Below, piece by piece: positions 22,100 through 23,836 of a stretch of 23,836 bases of DNA. This DNA comes from Actinomycetota bacterium (GTDB taxonomy: Bacteria > Actinomycetota > Humimicrobiia > Humimicrobiales > Humimicrobiaceae): the NCBI GenBank assembly GCA_028695395.1, contig JAQVJB010000018.1:1-23836 (forward strand), in the 5' to 3' direction. The position numbers and the translations under genes are program-made. A model generated the notes under the pieces. The model searched no databases. It was not told where the DNA came from and was given only the letters and a program-made list of their open reading frames with translations. How positions within the stretch are numbered: the first letter of the stretch is position 1; every line of letters begins with the position of its first letter.

Positions 22100-22642
22100 A
22101 TGGTTATAGAAACAGACAGATTAATTTTACGGGAAATGACTGAAGATGATTTTGATGCTTTATATGTTGTTTTTGCAGATTCGGATATTATGACGCACTA
22201 TCCATATACCTTTGACGAGGATAGAGTCAGAGAATGGATAAGAAAAAATATAGAAAGATACAATATTTTTGGCTTTGGCTTGTGGGCTGTGATTTTGAAA
22301 GAGACTGGTGAAGTGATTGGGGATTGTGGTCTTACAATGCAAATCATTAATGGGCAGATAAAGCCAGAAATAGGATATCATATTCGAAAAGATTGTCAGA
22401 GGCGAGGATATGCCAGTGAGGCTGCAAGAGCAGTAAGAGACTGGACGTTTATGAATACGCCTTTTAATATCGTTTATTCCTATATGAAGTATACGAATGT
22501 TCCATCATATCGAACGGCGATAGCTTATGGCTGTCATCTGGTTGATGTGCTTGAAGATGAGAATAATGAAATCATCAAAGTATATGCAATAAGCCGTGTT
22601 GAGTGGAGTCAATTGAAAAAAGAAAGAGTTCTAAAATTATAA
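22100..22642 (+). CDS. GNAT-family N-acetyltransferase (RimJ/RimL type)
   Basis: A 180-residue acetyltransferase of the RimJ/RimL/SpeG-like branch, transferring acetyl from acetyl-CoA to an amino group. It begins ETDRLILREMTEDDFDALY, the standard start of the branch. FGLWAVILKETGEVIGDCGL forms the core sheet. The pyrophosphate-binding loop is RRGYASEAARAV, preceded by IGYHIRKDCQ. NVPSYRTAIAYGC is close to the usual NxxSxRxxEKxGF motif. AAAGGAG is eight bases before ATG 22100. Substrate is unknown: ribosomal protein N-termini, polyamines and antibiotics are all possible in this family. Confidence 0.9.
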   Translation: MVIETDRLILREMTEDDFDALYVVFADSDIMTHYPYTFDEDRVREWIRKNIERYNIFGFGLWAVILKETGEVIGDCGLTMQIINGQIKPEIGYHIRKDCQRRGYASEAARAVRDWTFMNTPFNIVYSYMKYTNVPSYRTAIAYGCHLVDVLEDENNEIIKVYAISRVEWSQLKKERVLKL

Positions 22643-22811
22643 AATAGGATATGCAGCTTTGAAATACGAGAACATATAACTTTTATAAAAAAGTGTAAAT
22701 ATATTGAGACTTTAAGAGATGAAAAATCGTATCTTTTGAAAGATGCATCGAGAACAGAATGGATCGTCATAAACCAAATTAAATCAAAATTTGCGAATGG
22801 AGTGAAAAACG

Positions 22812-23141
22812 ATGATTGCATGCTTGATAATGGCATTTTTATTTCTTATATTAAGTATCGTTTTGTTTTGTGGCAAAGGACAATGGCTTATCGCAGGTTT
22901 TAATACAATGTCAGAACAGGAGAAGAAGCAATACGATACAAAAAAATTATGTCGTGCGGTTAGTTTCATATGCCTTGTGTGTTCTGTTATGCTTTTTGTT
23001 ATGGCATATCTTGGACATCAGGTCGACAGAGGTTTGATGAAAGAACAGAATATGCTTGTATTTGCAATAGTATATATTACAGTTATTCTTGTATCAATAA
23101 TCATTGCCAGCATATACATAGATAAAAAGGCGAAGAAGTAA
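22812..23141 (+). CDS. DUF3784-family small membrane protein
   Basis: A 109-residue protein with three membrane segments: about residues 2-20 (ACLIMAFLFLILSIVLF), 48-67 (AVSFICLVCSVMLFVMAYLG) and 83-103 (VFAIVYITVILVSIIIASIYI). Between the first two is the family signature GKGQWLIAGFNTMSEQEKKQ followed by YDTKKLCRA. This identifies it as DUF3784, found across Firmicutes, of unknown function. TGGAGTG lies before ATG 22812. The 170 bases upstream contain no recognisable gene. Whether it is co-transcribed with the acetyltransferase cannot be told. Confidence 0.82.
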   Translation: MIACLIMAFLFLILSIVLFCGKGQWLIAGFNTMSEQEKKQYDTKKLCRAVSFICLVCSVMLFVMAYLGHQVDRGLMKEQNMLVFAIVYITVILVSIIIASIYIDKKAKK

Positions 23142-23361
23142 GCAAATCAGAATTTTGAAGATATGATAAGCATACTATTTTTGATATTATCAAATTTTCA
23201 AATTCTTAAGGAAATAAAAATCAATCCCGGTATCCAAGTGTGTATAGATCTTTTTAAAGTTATTATGGATGACAGTATATCAATACTGACACTGACAAAC
23301 CTGAACTGATGAACAGTGTAATACATGAATTTTTCATGGCTATACTGTCACTATTTCCAAT
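23142..23361. other. Non-coding stretch before the phage fragment
   Basis: No gene is seen. It holds a perfect AT-rich palindrome TTTGATATTATCAAA (23180-23194) followed by TTTTC, perhaps a weak terminator for the DUF3784 gene. It also holds CAGTATATCAATACTG (about 23273-23288), a 6-bp stem with a four-base loop. Confidence 0.4.
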
Positions 23362-23836
23362 ATGACGACAGACATCCATTGTAAAAATTCAAGCTTCGGA
23401 GAAACCGACAGACGTACTCAGTCTTGGCAAATACAGCTTAATAACGCCAAAGCCGAACTGAATAAAATGGAGCGCGAACTCGAACAGTCTGCTGAAAGTG
23501 CAGATGAACTTGGGGACGAATTGAAGGAAAGTGGCGACAATGCCGAAAAATCCAGCTCAAAATTTGAGAAGCTGGGCAGTGTCCTCAAAGGTGTTGGTGC
23601 GGCTATGGGTGCCGCAGCGGCTGCAGCGGGAGCTGCTGCCATCAAGTTGGGAAAAGAGGTCGTGGAGCAGTTTGGTGAGCTTGAGCAGAACCTTGGCGGT
23701 TCTGAAGCCGTGTTTGGAGAATATGCTGCACGTATCCAAAAAACGGGAGAAGAAGCCTACAAGAATCTGGGCTTGTCCCAATCCGAGTACCTTGCCACCG
23801 CCAACAAAATGGGCGCACTGTTTCAGGGTGCTGGTG
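23362..23836 (+). pseudogene. Phage tail tape-measure protein, N-terminally truncated, runs off the window
   Basis: The frame is open to the window edge and from about 23395 reads like the start of the core of a siphophage tape-measure protein. TQSWQIQLNNAKAELNKMER is followed by an acidic coiled-coil stretch, an Ala-rich hydrophobic helix (GVGAAMGAAAAAAGAAA), and then GSEAVFGEYAARIQKTGEEA and SQSEYLATANKMGALFQGAG. Tape-measure proteins set tail length and usually have a longer N-terminus before this point. ATG 23362 is the first possible start but has no ribosome binding site, and the first residues MTTDIHCKNSS do not look related. I infer a recombination breakpoint near 23390. GC content rises visibly here, unlike the neighbours. 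Whether an intact prophage continues to the right cannot be seen. Confidence 0.75.

Noticed and set aside
22643..22811. Partial frame before the DUF3784 gene (reads as YIETLRDEKSYLLKD and onward)
   Set aside because: It has no start with a ribosome binding site and no recognisable homology. It runs into the DUF3784 gene in another frame.
23418..23781. Two minus-strand frames opposite the tape-measure fragment
   Set aside because: Low-complexity Ala/Ser/Leu-rich shadows of the plus-strand coding sequence, which has clear phage homology.

Overview
The window is low-GC DNA with strong AGGAGG-type ribosome binding sites, several TTG/GTG starts, oxygen-sensitive Fe-S enzymes and gene families typical of anaerobic Firmicutes. 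I read it as a chromosomal region of a member of the Clostridia; the species cannot be named from the sequence. It alternates between metabolic operons and decayed mobile DNA.

Left part (1-5620), mobile-element territory. The window opens inside the 3' end of an RlmD/TrmA-type RNA uracil-C5-methyltransferase gene. It is split, just after its catalytic His-Val-Glu motif, by a 1.9-kb group II intron encoding its own reverse transcriptase/maturase. Downstream lie a small membrane protein, a short serine recombinase and a metallophosphoesterase gene broken by an in-frame amber codon. A second copy of the methyltransferase-end sequence occurs at 4639-4654 (15 of 16 bases), so 113-4654 may be a remnant of an element integrated at the 3' end of the gene. 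After it come a MerR regulator with a membrane-spanning C-terminus and a textbook 19-bp-spacer operator promoter, then a 5' stub of a second group II intron.

Centre (5711-16995), accessory metabolism. It holds an orphan SUKH-type (SMI1/KNR4) protein, a 0.33-kb unit bounded by a perfect 13-bp inverted repeat, and a translationally coupled luxE-luxC pair (fatty acid reductase without luciferase). A three-gene ABC importer of the FecBCD/BtuFCD class ends at a bidirectional terminator. Convergent to it is a two-gene operon for sulfur reduction: a CoA-disulfide/persulfide reductase with a rhodanese domain, and a siroheme sulfite-reductase-like protein. A divergent LysR gene with nested palindromes in the shared promoter region probably controls this operon. 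A QueG-like Fe-S protein follows.

Right part (17300-23836). A DUF134 regulator has a consensus promoter bracketed by a perfect inverted repeat. It precedes an Mrp/NBP35 Fe-S carrier ATPase and a NifX/NifB-C-type cofactor protein, a set often found together and probably concerned with Fe-S or metal-cofactor handling. A strong terminator closes it. Then come two half IS3-family elements joined tail to tail, a MarR-flavodoxin operon with a palindromic operator, a GNAT acetyltransferase, a DUF3784 membrane protein, and an N-terminally truncated phage tail tape-measure gene running off the window.

A dispersed palindromic sequence (core ACACGGGGACGG) recurs at 6455, 6764, 9372 and 16030, at gene ends, and behaves like a REP-type repeat family.
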